From NCBI RefSeq assembly GCF_030010625.1, contig NZ_JASCXN010000019.1, positions 1 to 64,000 on the forward strand: 64,000 nt of DNA. Direction: 5' to 3'. Under the pieces are notes generated by a model. The model had not been told where the DNA came from. It saw nothing but the letters and a program-made list of their open reading frames with translations, and did not search any database. The translations under genes and the position numbers were made by a program. This DNA comes from Streptomyces sp. CC208A (GTDB lineage Bacteria; Actinomycetota; Actinomycetes; Streptomycetales; Streptomycetaceae). Position 1 is the first letter of the stretch, and the number at the start of each line of letters is the position of its first letter. Positions 24,577-31,090 of this stretch are shown here, one piece after another.

Positions 24577-25367
24577 TGGCCTGGTACCCCGGCGCCATCA
24601 AGATGGAGTTGCAGCCGGAGTCCGATCAGCAGCCGGCCATCCGGCCGACGCAGTTCATCGTCCACTCGATCATCGCGCCGTGGACGGCTCGGCGGACGTA
24701 CGAGTACTGGCGCGACTCGACGAACCTGGAGTCCCACTTCGGGCTCGGCTACAAGGGCGACCTTGGGCAGTACATCGGTACCGAGACTCGGGCGGATGCC
24801 AACTACCGGGCGAACCGGCGGGACGACGGTACGGGCGCCGTGTCCATCGAGACCGCCTCCAACACGTCCGGCTCGGACCCGTGGACACCGGCGCAGGTCG
24901 AGCAGCTCATCGAGCTCGGCGTGTGGCTGCACGAGCGGCACGGGATCCCGCTGCGGATTTGCCGCACCCACGACGACCCGGGGTTCGGCTACCACCGGCT
25001 CCACCCCGAGTGGGCCGCCTCGGGCACCTCGTGCCCGGGGGACGCCCGCGTGAAGCAGTTCCGAGAGGTCGTGTTCCCGGGCATCGTCGCCCGCGCGACC
25101 GGCACCGAGGAGGACGACATGACCCCCGAAGAGCGCAAGCTCCTCACCGACACCGCGGCCGCTGTGAAGCGGATCGAGGCGAAGCTGTCGATCAGCCCGT
25201 GGCTGTACAAGCAGCCCGGCATCCCGGACACACGGGACATGAACCAGATCCTGCGCGACATCGACAAGGCGGTCCGCGGCCTCAGGGTGGACGGGCTCAC
25301 CCCGGCCCAGACCGACGCCCTCGCCAAGAAGCTCGCGGCCGAGCTCGCCGCACGACTCGCTAACTGA
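24576..25367 (+). CDS. Endolysin, N-acetylmuramoyl-L-alanine amidase type (263 aa)
   Basis: Residues 1-170 form an Amidase_2/PGRP domain that cuts the bond between muramic acid and the stem peptide in the wall. His in FIVHS and the HPEWAASGTSCPGD stretch provide the zinc ligands (two His and one Cys). There is no signal peptide, so release needs a holin. The C-terminal 90 residues are helical (YKQPGIPDTRDMNQILRDIDKAVRGL, then an Ala/Leu-rich end), a probable wall-binding or oligomerisation tail. It is followed by holin-like genes. Confidence 0.9.
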   Translation: MAWYPGAIKMELQPESDQQPAIRPTQFIVHSIIAPWTARRTYEYWRDSTNLESHFGLGYKGDLGQYIGTETRADANYRANRRDDGTGAVSIETASNTSGSDPWTPAQVEQLIELGVWLHERHGIPLRICRTHDDPGFGYHRLHPEWAASGTSCPGDARVKQFREVVFPGIVARATGTEEDDMTPEERKLLTDTAAAVKRIEAKLSISPWLYKQPGIPDTRDMNQILRDIDKAVRGLRVDGLTPAQTDALAKKLAAELAARLAN

Positions 25368-25378
25368 ACGGAGCCATC

Positions 25379-25603
25379 GTGAACCGTCTGATCCTCGACA
25401 CCGTCGAGCGCACCATCGGCACCTACGCCGTCACCTTCCTCGGCCTGCTCCTCGCGGACGGCTTCGACCTCACCGACGTGGGCGCGCTGAAGGCCGCGGC
25501 GATAGCCTCCGTTCCGGCTGCCCTGTCCGTGGTGAAGGCCGCAGTCGGCTCGCTGTTCGGTGACCGGGCCACCGTCGGGTGGGTGCCGCGGGTCCGCTCA
25601 TGA
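25379..25603 (+). CDS. Holin-like membrane protein (74 aa)
   Basis: GTG follows a GGAG site. Two hydrophobic segments (about 15-28 and 38-57) are joined by a short acidic turn (DGFDLTDVG), the style of small r1t-type holins that make holes for the endolysin. It lies directly after the lysin. The family is proposed from length and pattern. Confidence 0.83.
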   Translation: MNRLILDTVERTIGTYAVTFLGLLLADGFDLTDVGALKAAAIASVPAALSVVKAAVGSLFGDRATVGWVPRVRS

Positions 25604-25920
25604 CGCCGGCGGAGTCGGGGCGGGTGGCGGTCGAGCTGGCGGAGATGCGGGGCGAGATCAGGACCGGTTTCGCCGAGCTGTCCGGCAGGCTCGACCTGGC
25701 GTTGCAGCGGACGGGCCAGACGGAGCAGGCCCTGGTCGAGCAGCGGGATTCGGTGAAGCGGATCAAAGAACGCGTCGACATCCTCGAAGCGAAGGCCGAA
25801 GCCTCCTCGACGCACGGTCCGCGGCTGGCGGCGGTGGAGCGGCTGGTGTGGACGGGTGTCGGGATGGCGGTGGTGGGTGGTACGGCGGGCGGCTGGCTGG
25901 TGTCCGCCCTGGTGAAGTAG
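25600..25920 (+). CDS. Coiled-coil membrane-anchored lysis protein (106 aa)
   Basis: ATG overlaps the holin-like stop (ATGA). Residues 8-70 form a coiled coil and residues 82-104 a single hydrophobic segment near the C-terminus. This resembles XhlA-type hemolysin-like or pinholin partner proteins. It probably works with the gene at 25379 in lysis timing. A terminator at 25933-25952 closes the late operon. Confidence 0.78.
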   Translation: MTPAESGRVAVELAEMRGEIRTGFAELSGRLDLALQRTGQTEQALVEQRDSVKRIKERVDILEAKAEASSTHGPRLAAVERLVWTGVGMAVVGGTAGGWLVSALVK

Positions 25921-25932
25921 ACGGCAGCACGC

Positions 25933-25952
25933 CCCCCTCCTTCGGGAGGGGG
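25933..25952 (+). terminator. Terminator of the late operon
   Basis: CCCCCTCC and GGAGGGGG pair over 8 bp around a TTCG tetraloop just after the last lysis gene. Confidence 0.85.
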
Positions 25953-26065
25953 CGGCTTCGTCATGTCCGGGGTCGGCTGGTAACCCGGAGTTCACCGGCT
26001 GCCCTGTCCGCTTCGGTGGCCTCCGCCGTACGCTGGCGACCGGAACACCTAACGCTGGGGGCACG

Positions 26066-27292
26066 ATGAGCAGTGGCCACATCGGGCTTCGCATCCGCGA
26101 GGTCCGGAAGATCAGGCAGATGACCGTCCGGCAGCTGGCCGGGAAGATCCGCGTCAGCGTGAGCACCCTGGAGAAGTACGAGTCCGGCGACCGCAACCCG
26201 CCGCCCGGAGTCGTCGCCCAGATCGCCCGAGCCCTGCGCGTGGGGCCTGACAGGCTCACGGGCCAGCCGTACTGGAACGGGGCCGAGACCGCCGAGCAGG
26301 TTCAGGCCGTCATTCCGGAACTGCGGCGGGTCCTCCTCACCTACGACAACCCGGACGACCTCCTCGTCGAGCCCCGCCCTCTGCCCGTCCTCGCGGCGGA
26401 GATGGACCACATCGCCCAGATGCGGCAGGACGGCCAGTACGTTCCGATGGGGCCGCTCTTGCCCGGGCTGCTCGCCGAGCTGACCCACGTGGCTCTTACC
26501 GCGCGCGGCCGGGACCAGGAGCAGGCATATTGGTGGCTGGCCCGCGGCTACCGGGCCACCAACAGCCTCGCGCACAAGCTCGGCTACCACGACCTCTCTC
26601 TCACCGCGATCGAGCGCGTACGGTGGGCTGCCCAGCGGTCCGGGGACAACCTGATGATGGTGACCGCGGCCTACCTCAAGGCGGGCGCCATGGTCCGCAT
26701 GGGCACGTACGCGTCCGCCCGTCGTGTCCTCGAAGCCCTCGTCGACGAGGTCGAGCGGCTTGCCCCCGAGGCTTCGATGTCCGACGCGCAGATCGCCATA
26801 CAGGGCGCTGTGCTCCTGAAGCTGGCGATCCTGGAGGCTCGCGACGGCCATCCCGACCGCGCGACCGACCGCCTCGCTGAGGCCCGCGCTGCCGCTGGCA
26901 TGCTCCGGGCCGACACCACGCACTACGAGATGTCCTTCGGCCCGACGAACGTAAGGATCCACGAGGTCGCCGCCCTGATCGACACGGGCGACACGGAGCA
27001 GGCGCTTGCCCGATTGCGCGAGTGGGGTGCCGAGCAGGACCGCGACGAGTGGCAGCTGCCGGCGGGGATCGTCGCCGAGCGGGCGAGCCACCACCACATC
27101 GATGTGGCCGCCGCGCGCCTGGCGGAGGGCGACCGTGCGGGCGCGCACCGGGATCTCCTGGAGGCGCGGCGCCTGTCCCCGAACCACTCCCGGTTCCACC
27201 CGACGGTCCGGAACACGGCGGCGACTTTGGTTCGGCTGGATCGTAGTCAGGATGATGCCCTTGTCGGGTTCGCCAAGTGGGCGGGCGTGTGA
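26066..27292 (+). CDS. XRE-family HTH regulator with TPR-like helical region (408 aa)
   Basis: Residues 6-58 form an XRE helix-turn-helix (IREVRKIRQMTVRQLAGKI, then SVSTLEKYESGDR). Residues 90-400 are helical repeats of the tetratricopeptide kind. Such two-part proteins are common in Streptomyces chromosomes as peptide- or partner-sensing regulators. In the prophage it follows the late operon as separate cargo with its own promoter space (25953-26065). Whether it controls phage or host genes is unknown. Confidence 0.87.
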   Translation: MSSGHIGLRIREVRKIRQMTVRQLAGKIRVSVSTLEKYESGDRNPPPGVVAQIARALRVGPDRLTGQPYWNGAETAEQVQAVIPELRRVLLTYDNPDDLLVEPRPLPVLAAEMDHIAQMRQDGQYVPMGPLLPGLLAELTHVALTARGRDQEQAYWWLARGYRATNSLAHKLGYHDLSLTAIERVRWAAQRSGDNLMMVTAAYLKAGAMVRMGTYASARRVLEALVDEVERLAPEASMSDAQIAIQGAVLLKLAILEARDGHPDRATDRLAEARAAAGMLRADTTHYEMSFGPTNVRIHEVAALIDTGDTEQALARLREWGAEQDRDEWQLPAGIVAERASHHHIDVAAARLAEGDRAGAHRDLLEARRLSPNHSRFHPTVRNTAATLVRLDRSQDDALVGFAKWAGV

Positions 27293-27320
27293 CCTGTCAA
27301 GCGTTTCGCTGAAAAATCAT

Positions 27321-27337
27321 CCCCACAAGGTGTGGGG
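27321..27337 (+). other. Hairpin after the XRE/TPR gene
   Basis: CCCCACA and TGTGGGG pair around AGG, 28 bases after the stop at 27292. It may terminate the regulator transcript. Confidence 0.5.
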
Positions 27338-27361
27338 AACACCCCACCCCTGAACGGTGAA

Positions 27362-27394
27362 GATCCCCTTACGCAACCGTCGCGTAAGGGGATC
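27362..27394 (+). promoter_or_regulatory. Hairpin masking a ribosome binding site
   Basis: GATCCCCTTACGC at 27362-27374 pairs perfectly with GCGTAAGGGGATC at 27382-27394 around a seven-base loop. The right arm contains AAGGGGA, the only ribosome site for ATG at 27399. Melting would be needed for translation. No U-tract follows, so a simple terminator is less likely. Confidence 0.75.
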
Positions 27395-27398
27395 GCTC

Positions 27399-27821
27399 AT
27401 GCTCGACACCAGCGGCGCGGCCAGTGCATGGCTGGCCGAAGCCGACCCGGACCCGGAACACGCTCAGCGCTGGCTCAGCAGCGCCAAGGTGGTACTGCTG
27501 CCGCTCGGCCGCCGATGGTCCGCCGTCAAAGCTTCCGAGACGATCGGGCTTCCCGCCGCCCAGGTCCTCGACGTGGGCCCGGTCATCTACGAGCCGGCCG
27601 GACGGGCGGTGTTCTTCCTTGTCCCCGTCGACACCCAGTGGGACCACCCGGGCACCGAGCTCCTCGGTGACACCACCTGGCTCACTGTCCCCGTGCCGAC
27701 CGTCACCGCGCCGCCGGGCCCGCACTGGTTGACGCCGCCCGACGGCAGTGGCCGTCTCGTCGACCCGAGCGCACTCCGGGTGGCCCTCGGCCCCCGCTTG
27801 CGCGCGGAGCACTTCGGATGA
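27399..27821 (+). CDS. Small primase/polymerase-like protein (140 aa)
   Basis: The sequence has the pattern of the short Streptomyces proteins often labelled bifunctional primase/polymerase-like: VLLPLGRRWSAVK, a GPV strand, then FLVPVDTQWDHPGTELLG and a WLTPPDGSGRLVDPSAL end. No catalytic acidic triad is evident, so activity is unproven. ATG at 27399 was chosen because AAGGGGA precedes it; GTG at 27357 would make the hairpin coding. It couples to the next gene by ATGA. Confidence 0.78.
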   Translation: MLDTSGAASAWLAEADPDPEHAQRWLSSAKVVLLPLGRRWSAVKASETIGLPAAQVLDVGPVIYEPAGRAVFFLVPVDTQWDHPGTELLGDTTWLTVPVPTVTAPPGPHWLTPPDGSGRLVDPSALRVALGPRLRAEHFG

Positions 27822-27997
27822 CGACAATTCGCCCGGAATGCCAGTTCGAGGTGCACTTTGCCTGCCGTATCGGCGAGGTCCGCACGGTCTTCGGCGACCT
27901 GGTGTTCCCTGCTCGCCGCTGTGACTGCCCCTGCCACAAGACGAGGAGGAGGACCGATGAAGCTGTGTCACCGCTGCGCTCGGCCGATCACCGGTGA
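27818..27997 (+). CDS. Cysteine-rich mini-protein (59 aa)
   Basis: ATG at 27818 overlaps the previous stop. The 59-residue product has five cysteines, including CDCPCHK near residue 37, and a basic tail. It overlaps the next gene by 41 bases in another frame. The coupling and cysteine pattern favour a real gene; the function is unknown. Confidence 0.6.
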   Translation: MTTIRPECQFEVHFACRIGEVRTVFGDLVFPARRCDCPCHKTRRRTDEAVSPLRSADHR

Positions 27998-28127
27998 GGC
28001 TGAGGAGATCACCCCGTTCTCCGTGTCCGGCGCCCGCCCCACCCTGTGGCGGCACACGAGCCAGGCCGAGTGCGAACGGGCTCGGCAGGCGTCCGGCACG
28101 GTCTACCGCAGCTGCGGCCGCCCCTGA
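27957..28127 (+). CDS. Zinc-finger mini-protein (56 aa)
   Basis: ATG at 27957 is preceded by GAGGAGGAGG. The N-terminal CHRC and two later cysteines (CER and SCG) allow one zinc site. It ends shortly before a convergent terminator at 28131-28169. Many Streptomyces XRE/primase-like gene pairs carry such companions; their role is unknown. Confidence 0.7.
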   Translation: MKLCHRCARPITGEAEEITPFSVSGARPTLWRHTSQAECERARQASGTVYRSCGRP

Positions 28128-28130
28128 TCT

Positions 28131-28169
28131 CCTGCCCGCTGGTGCACACGCCGGCCATCAGCGGGCAGG
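28131..28169. terminator. Bidirectional terminator
   Basis: CCTGCCCGCTG and CAGCGGGCAGG pair over 11 bp. It lies between the convergent genes ending at 28127 and 28171. Confidence 0.75.
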
Positions 28170-28170
28170 C

Positions 28171-28410
28171 TCACCGCACCAAGTCGGTGAGAGGTACGTC
28201 GAGGGCTGTGGCGATGCGGACGAGGTCGCTGAACCGCGGGTCGCGGATGGCGTTCTCGTAGCGCTGGATGCTGCGGCGCTCCATGCCGATGGCGTCGGCA
28301 AGCTGGTCTTGTGAGAGGCCGGCGGCCCGACGGAGTCCAGCGATGCGGCGGCCGAGAGCCCTGCGTCGTTCGAGGACTTCTTCGGGCAGGGGTGTTCTTC
28401 GGGCGGGCAC
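28171..28410 (-). CDS. Small XRE/Cro-type repressor (79 aa)
   Basis: Residues 15-75 form an XRE helix-turn-helix (RIAGLRRAAGLSQDQLADA, then MERRSIQRYENAIRDP), so this is a DNA-binding regulator. It runs leftward at the right end of the prophage, alone with the 363-base arm region up to attR. It may be a prophage maintenance regulator or host-acquired cargo. Its operator was not identified. Confidence 0.85.
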   Translation of the reverse strand: MPARRTPLPEEVLERRRALGRRIAGLRRAAGLSQDQLADAIGMERRSIQRYENAIRDPRFSDLVRIATALDVPLTDLVR

Positions 28411-28551
28411 GAGGCCAACGCTCAGACCTTATCGATCTTGCGTCAGTACCCAAACGGTCCCATCGTGGATAGAGTCACCACGGTTCCGGAATGCGGAATT
28501 CCAGACTGGCCCTCCCGGTCCTGCCCCCCAGGCGGACGGGAGGAGCCAGGC

Positions 28552-28577
28552 AGCGCCCCCGCTTCGGCGGGGGCGCT
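28552..28577 (+). terminator. Strong hairpin with TTCG loop
   Basis: AGCGCCCCCGC and GCGGGGGCGCT pair over 11 bp around TTCG. No gene upstream on the plus strand explains it, so it may insulate the prophage end. Confidence 0.7.
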
Positions 28578-28693
28578 GTCGCGGTCCCTCACTGTCGCGG
28601 TCGGGAGCGCAGCTACTCACCCCGCTCCCGACAACGGACCCAGTTCCCAGCCCTGTTCCCACGGGAACAGACACCCTTCTTCACCCGCATTCC

Positions 28694-28713
28694 GCGTCAT
28701 CGAGCGTCATCGA
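28694..28713. repeat. Tandem GCGTCATCGA repeats, candidate integrase arm sites
   Basis: GCGTCATCGA occurs twice head to tail, 60-80 bp from the attachment core. Tyrosine integrases bind such short direct repeats in the arms of attP. The role here is inferred from position. Confidence 0.5.
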
Positions 28714-28773
28714 ATGACATCGGTTTGCCCCGATTTCTCGCATCACCGCAGGTCAAAAGTGGGTAACAAAACT

Positions 28774-28796
28774 GGTTCGAGTCCCGTTACTCACCC
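28774..28796 (+). pseudogene. attR core: 3' end of tRNA-His
   Basis: The sequence runs from the last two bases of the T-stem 5' arm through the loop TTCGAGT (28776-28782), the T-stem 3' arm CCCGT, an acceptor arm TACTCAC (28788-28794) and the discriminator C at 28795. The mismatched upstream side (ACTGG) breaks the T-stem, showing that sequence left of 28774 is not tRNA. A C discriminator is a hallmark of tRNA-His. The complete tRNA would lie at the other prophage end. Confidence 0.8.
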
Positions 28797-29137
28797 TGAT
28801 ACGAGTGGGCCCCGATTCGGAAGAACCGGGGCCCACTCGCCTTTCCATGTTTTCTCTGTGCAGGTGAGGACGGGCGGGGGCGGGTCGCCCCCCGTACGGT
28901 GTACGTGACGGAGCAGCCCGCCGGGCCGGTGAGGTCCGCACCTCCCCCGCCGTCGTCCGTCTCGCTCGTGTCGCCGTAGACGATGCCGCGCCCGTCTGCG
29001 GCCACGTACACCCGGCCGCAGACGCGCGGGGCGCCGGTGATGGTGGCGCCGGTGGCTTCGGCGGGGAGGGCGCCCGCGAGGAGCCCGGCCGCGAGGGCGA
29101 GGTCCGCGAGCCCCGCGAGGAGTCGTGGTCTGCGCAT
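28787..29137 (-). CDS. Small secreted protein, uncertain C-terminus (116 aa)
   Basis: ATG at 29137 starts a signal peptide (MRRPRLLAGLADLALAAGLL, then an ALPAEA cleavage region). A short mature domain with two cysteines (RVCGRVYVAADGRGIVYG and GPAGCSVTYTV) follows. The last 35 codons run through the tRNA terminator and into the tRNA fragment on the opposite strand. That is unusual; the true end could be earlier if there is a sequence error. The function is unknown. Confidence 0.6.
   Translation of the reverse strand: MRRPRLLAGLADLALAAGLLAGALPAEATGATITGAPRVCGRVYVAADGRGIVYGDTSETDDGGGGADLTGPAGCSVTYTVRGATRPRPSSPAQRKHGKASGPRFFRIGAHSYQGE
28802..28839 (+). terminator. Terminator of the interrupted tRNA-His gene
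   Basis: CGAGTGGGCCCCG and CGGGGCCCACTCG pair over 13 bp, six bases after the tRNA fragment, then CCTTTCC. It resembles the terminators after the three tRNA-Lys genes in this window. Confidence 0.85.
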
Positions 29138-29385
29138 GGGTGTCCCGTCGGAGGCGGGGAGGGAAAGGGCATGGGAGCGCTCCTGCCATCGGTTTCCCAT
29201 CGGCACACGGTCAAGAACCGGGAATCGCCGAAGACGTTCGACGAGAGGGTCGAGCGGGTGGCGAGGGACGGGAGGCGGGTCACCCGTACGGGCGCGACAG
29301 TGATCCACTTCGCATCGCCCACTGTTAGCTTCCCCTTATGTCCGCTATGAACGGTTCGCCCACCACGTGGGCGGGGTGAGGCCGG

Positions 29386-31068
29386 ATGGGAGTCCTGCGC
29401 GACAACCCCGAACTCGCCCTCTTCCTCTGCCTCTCCGCGGGATACCTCGTCGGCAAGCTCCGGGTCGGCCCCATCACGCTCGGCGGCATCTGCGGGACGC
29501 TGATCGTCTCGCTGCTCATGGGCGCCTGGGCGAAGGTCACCGTCTCCGACGACGTGAAGACGATCTTCTTCGCGCTCTTCATCTTCTCGCTCGGCTATCT
29601 GGCCGGACCCCAGTTCTTCGCCAACCTCAACCGCAAGAGCCTGCGCTTCTTCACCCTCTGCCTCATCGAGGTCGTCTGCGTCGTCGGCATCGCCCTCGGC
29701 CTGGCCAAGGCCTTCGACCTGGACGTCGGCACCGCCGCCGGCATCCTGGCGGGCGCCGCCACCGAGTCCGCGGTCGTCGGCACGGCCACCGAGGCCATCG
29801 GCAAGCTCTCCGACCTGACGCAGGAGCAGATCACCCAGTACCAGGGCCATGTGGCCACCGCGTACACGGTCTGCTATCTCTTCGGCCTCATCACCATCGT
29901 CATCTACACCAGCCAGATCATGCCGATGCTGATGCGGATCAACCTCCGCGACGCCTCCCGCGAGCTGTGGGAGAGGATGCGGGGCGCCGGCGGCGGCCTG
30001 GAGCCCGACGAGCGCGAGGCGCTGCCGGGCCTGGTCGGCCGCACCTTCCTCGTCACCCTCGCCGACGGCGCCAAGGTGTCCGACCTGGAGCGGCGGTCCG
30101 GCAACCGGGTCACCGTCGAGGCGGTGAAGCGGGGCAGCGAGGTCTTCACCCCTCCCCCGCCCGATTTCGAACTGACCCTCTCCGACCTCGTCCTCGCGGT
30201 CGGTCGCCGGTCCGGCATCATCGAGGCGGGCCGGCTCATCGGCCCCGAGACCCCGGCGGTGCCGGGCCTCGACACCCCGCTCGCCACCACGCAGGTCTCC
30301 CTCACCGACGAGACGGCGGTCGGCAAGTCCCTGGACCGGCTGGCCACCGAGCACCCGGAGATCACCTCCGGCGGCGTCTACGTGACGGACGTGCTGCGGG
30401 GTGAGTCGTATCTGCCCGCCACCCCGGAGACCGTCGTCCAGCGCGGCGACGTGCTCACCCTGGTGGGGGCCCGCTCCTCGCTCGGCAGGCTCGCCGCCAA
30501 GGTCGGCGCGGTCGTCAGGAACGACGCCACCGACTTCGTCTACCTGGGCCTGGGCATCGCCTTCGGCTCGCTCCTCGGCCAGATCGTGGTGAAGTTCGGC
30601 GGCGTCCCGATGTCGCTGGGCACCGGCGGCGGCTGCCTGGTCTCCGGGCTGCTCTTCGGCTGGTTCCGCTCCCGCACCCAGACCTTCGGCGCCTTCCCGC
30701 CGCAGGCCGCCACCACCCTGAAGGACATGGGCCTGGCCATCTTCATCGCCTGCACCGGCCTGGTCTCGGGCCCGCAGGCGTGGCCGCTGCTCAAGGAGTA
30801 CGGGGCGCTGCTGCCCTTCGCGGGCGTCGCCATGGTCCTCGTACCTGCGACGGTCTCGCTGATCGTCGGGCTCAAGTTCCTGGACATCGAGAAACCGCTG
30901 CTGATCGGCGCCATCGCGGGCCAGCAGTGCTCGACCCCGGCGATCACCTCGGTCACCCAGGTCGCGCAGAGCTCGGTTCCGATGCTCGGCTACACGATCA
31001 CCTACGCCCTCTCCAACTTCCTGCTGCCGCTGACCGGTCCCCTGCTGGTCGGCATCCTCGGCGCCTGA
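29386..31068 (+). CDS. aspT: Aspartate:alanine exchanger, AspT family (560 aa)
   Basis: The protein exchanges external aspartate for internal alanine across the membrane, generating proton-motive force when paired with decarboxylation. The sequence has two hydrophobic halves (about 10-190 and 385-560) of repeated GxLxG-type helices separated by two RCK_C-like hydrophilic domains (about 215-375, with FELTLSDLVLAVGRR and GDVLTLVGAR). This is the YidE/AspT duplication architecture at its normal length. The aspartate decarboxylase follows after 22 bases, so the pair is probably one operon. A hairpin lies 13 bases before ATG. Confidence 0.9.
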   Translation: MGVLRDNPELALFLCLSAGYLVGKLRVGPITLGGICGTLIVSLLMGAWAKVTVSDDVKTIFFALFIFSLGYLAGPQFFANLNRKSLRFFTLCLIEVVCVVGIALGLAKAFDLDVGTAAGILAGAATESAVVGTATEAIGKLSDLTQEQITQYQGHVATAYTVCYLFGLITIVIYTSQIMPMLMRINLRDASRELWERMRGAGGGLEPDEREALPGLVGRTFLVTLADGAKVSDLERRSGNRVTVEAVKRGSEVFTPPPPDFELTLSDLVLAVGRRSGIIEAGRLIGPETPAVPGLDTPLATTQVSLTDETAVGKSLDRLATEHPEITSGGVYVTDVLRGESYLPATPETVVQRGDVLTLVGARSSLGRLAAKVGAVVRNDATDFVYLGLGIAFGSLLGQIVVKFGGVPMSLGTGGGCLVSGLLFGWFRSRTQTFGAFPPQAATTLKDMGLAIFIACTGLVSGPQAWPLLKEYGALLPFAGVAMVLVPATVSLIVGLKFLDIEKPLLIGAIAGQQCSTPAITSVTQVAQSSVPMLGYTITYALSNFLLPLTGPLLVGILGA

Positions 31069-31090
31069 GAGCCGTACGTAAGGACACCCC

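Larger units (their letters stand above)
28411..28773. other. Right arm of prophage, non-coding
   Basis: No convincing gene is seen in these 363 bases. It contains the strong hairpin at 28552-28577, an 18-bp interrupted palindrome CTGTTCCCACGGGAACAG at 28653-28670, and tandem GCGTCATCGA repeats at 28694-28713, close to the attachment core. It probably holds the 5' region of the repressor at 28410 and integrase arm sites. Confidence 0.65.
1..28796. mobile_element. Prophage, HK97-like siphovirus type (right part)
   Basis: The region holds a complete siphovirus late module in the usual order: HNH, small and large terminase, portal, protease, capsid, connectors, tail tube, frameshifted tail chaperones, tape measure, minor tail proteins, endolysin and holin. 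It is preceded by a long run of tiny coupled early genes. The right border is a 3' tRNA fragment at 28774-28796 followed by a tRNA-type terminator and then ordinary chromosomal genes. The left end is outside the window, and no integrase is visible inside it, which fits integrase lying at the far left end. All structural genes look intact, so the element may still be inducible; that is an inference. Confidence 0.93.

Noticed and set aside
1..28796. Integrase and main lysogeny repressor
   Set aside because: No recombinase motif was seen inside the window; they are likely to the left of base 1.
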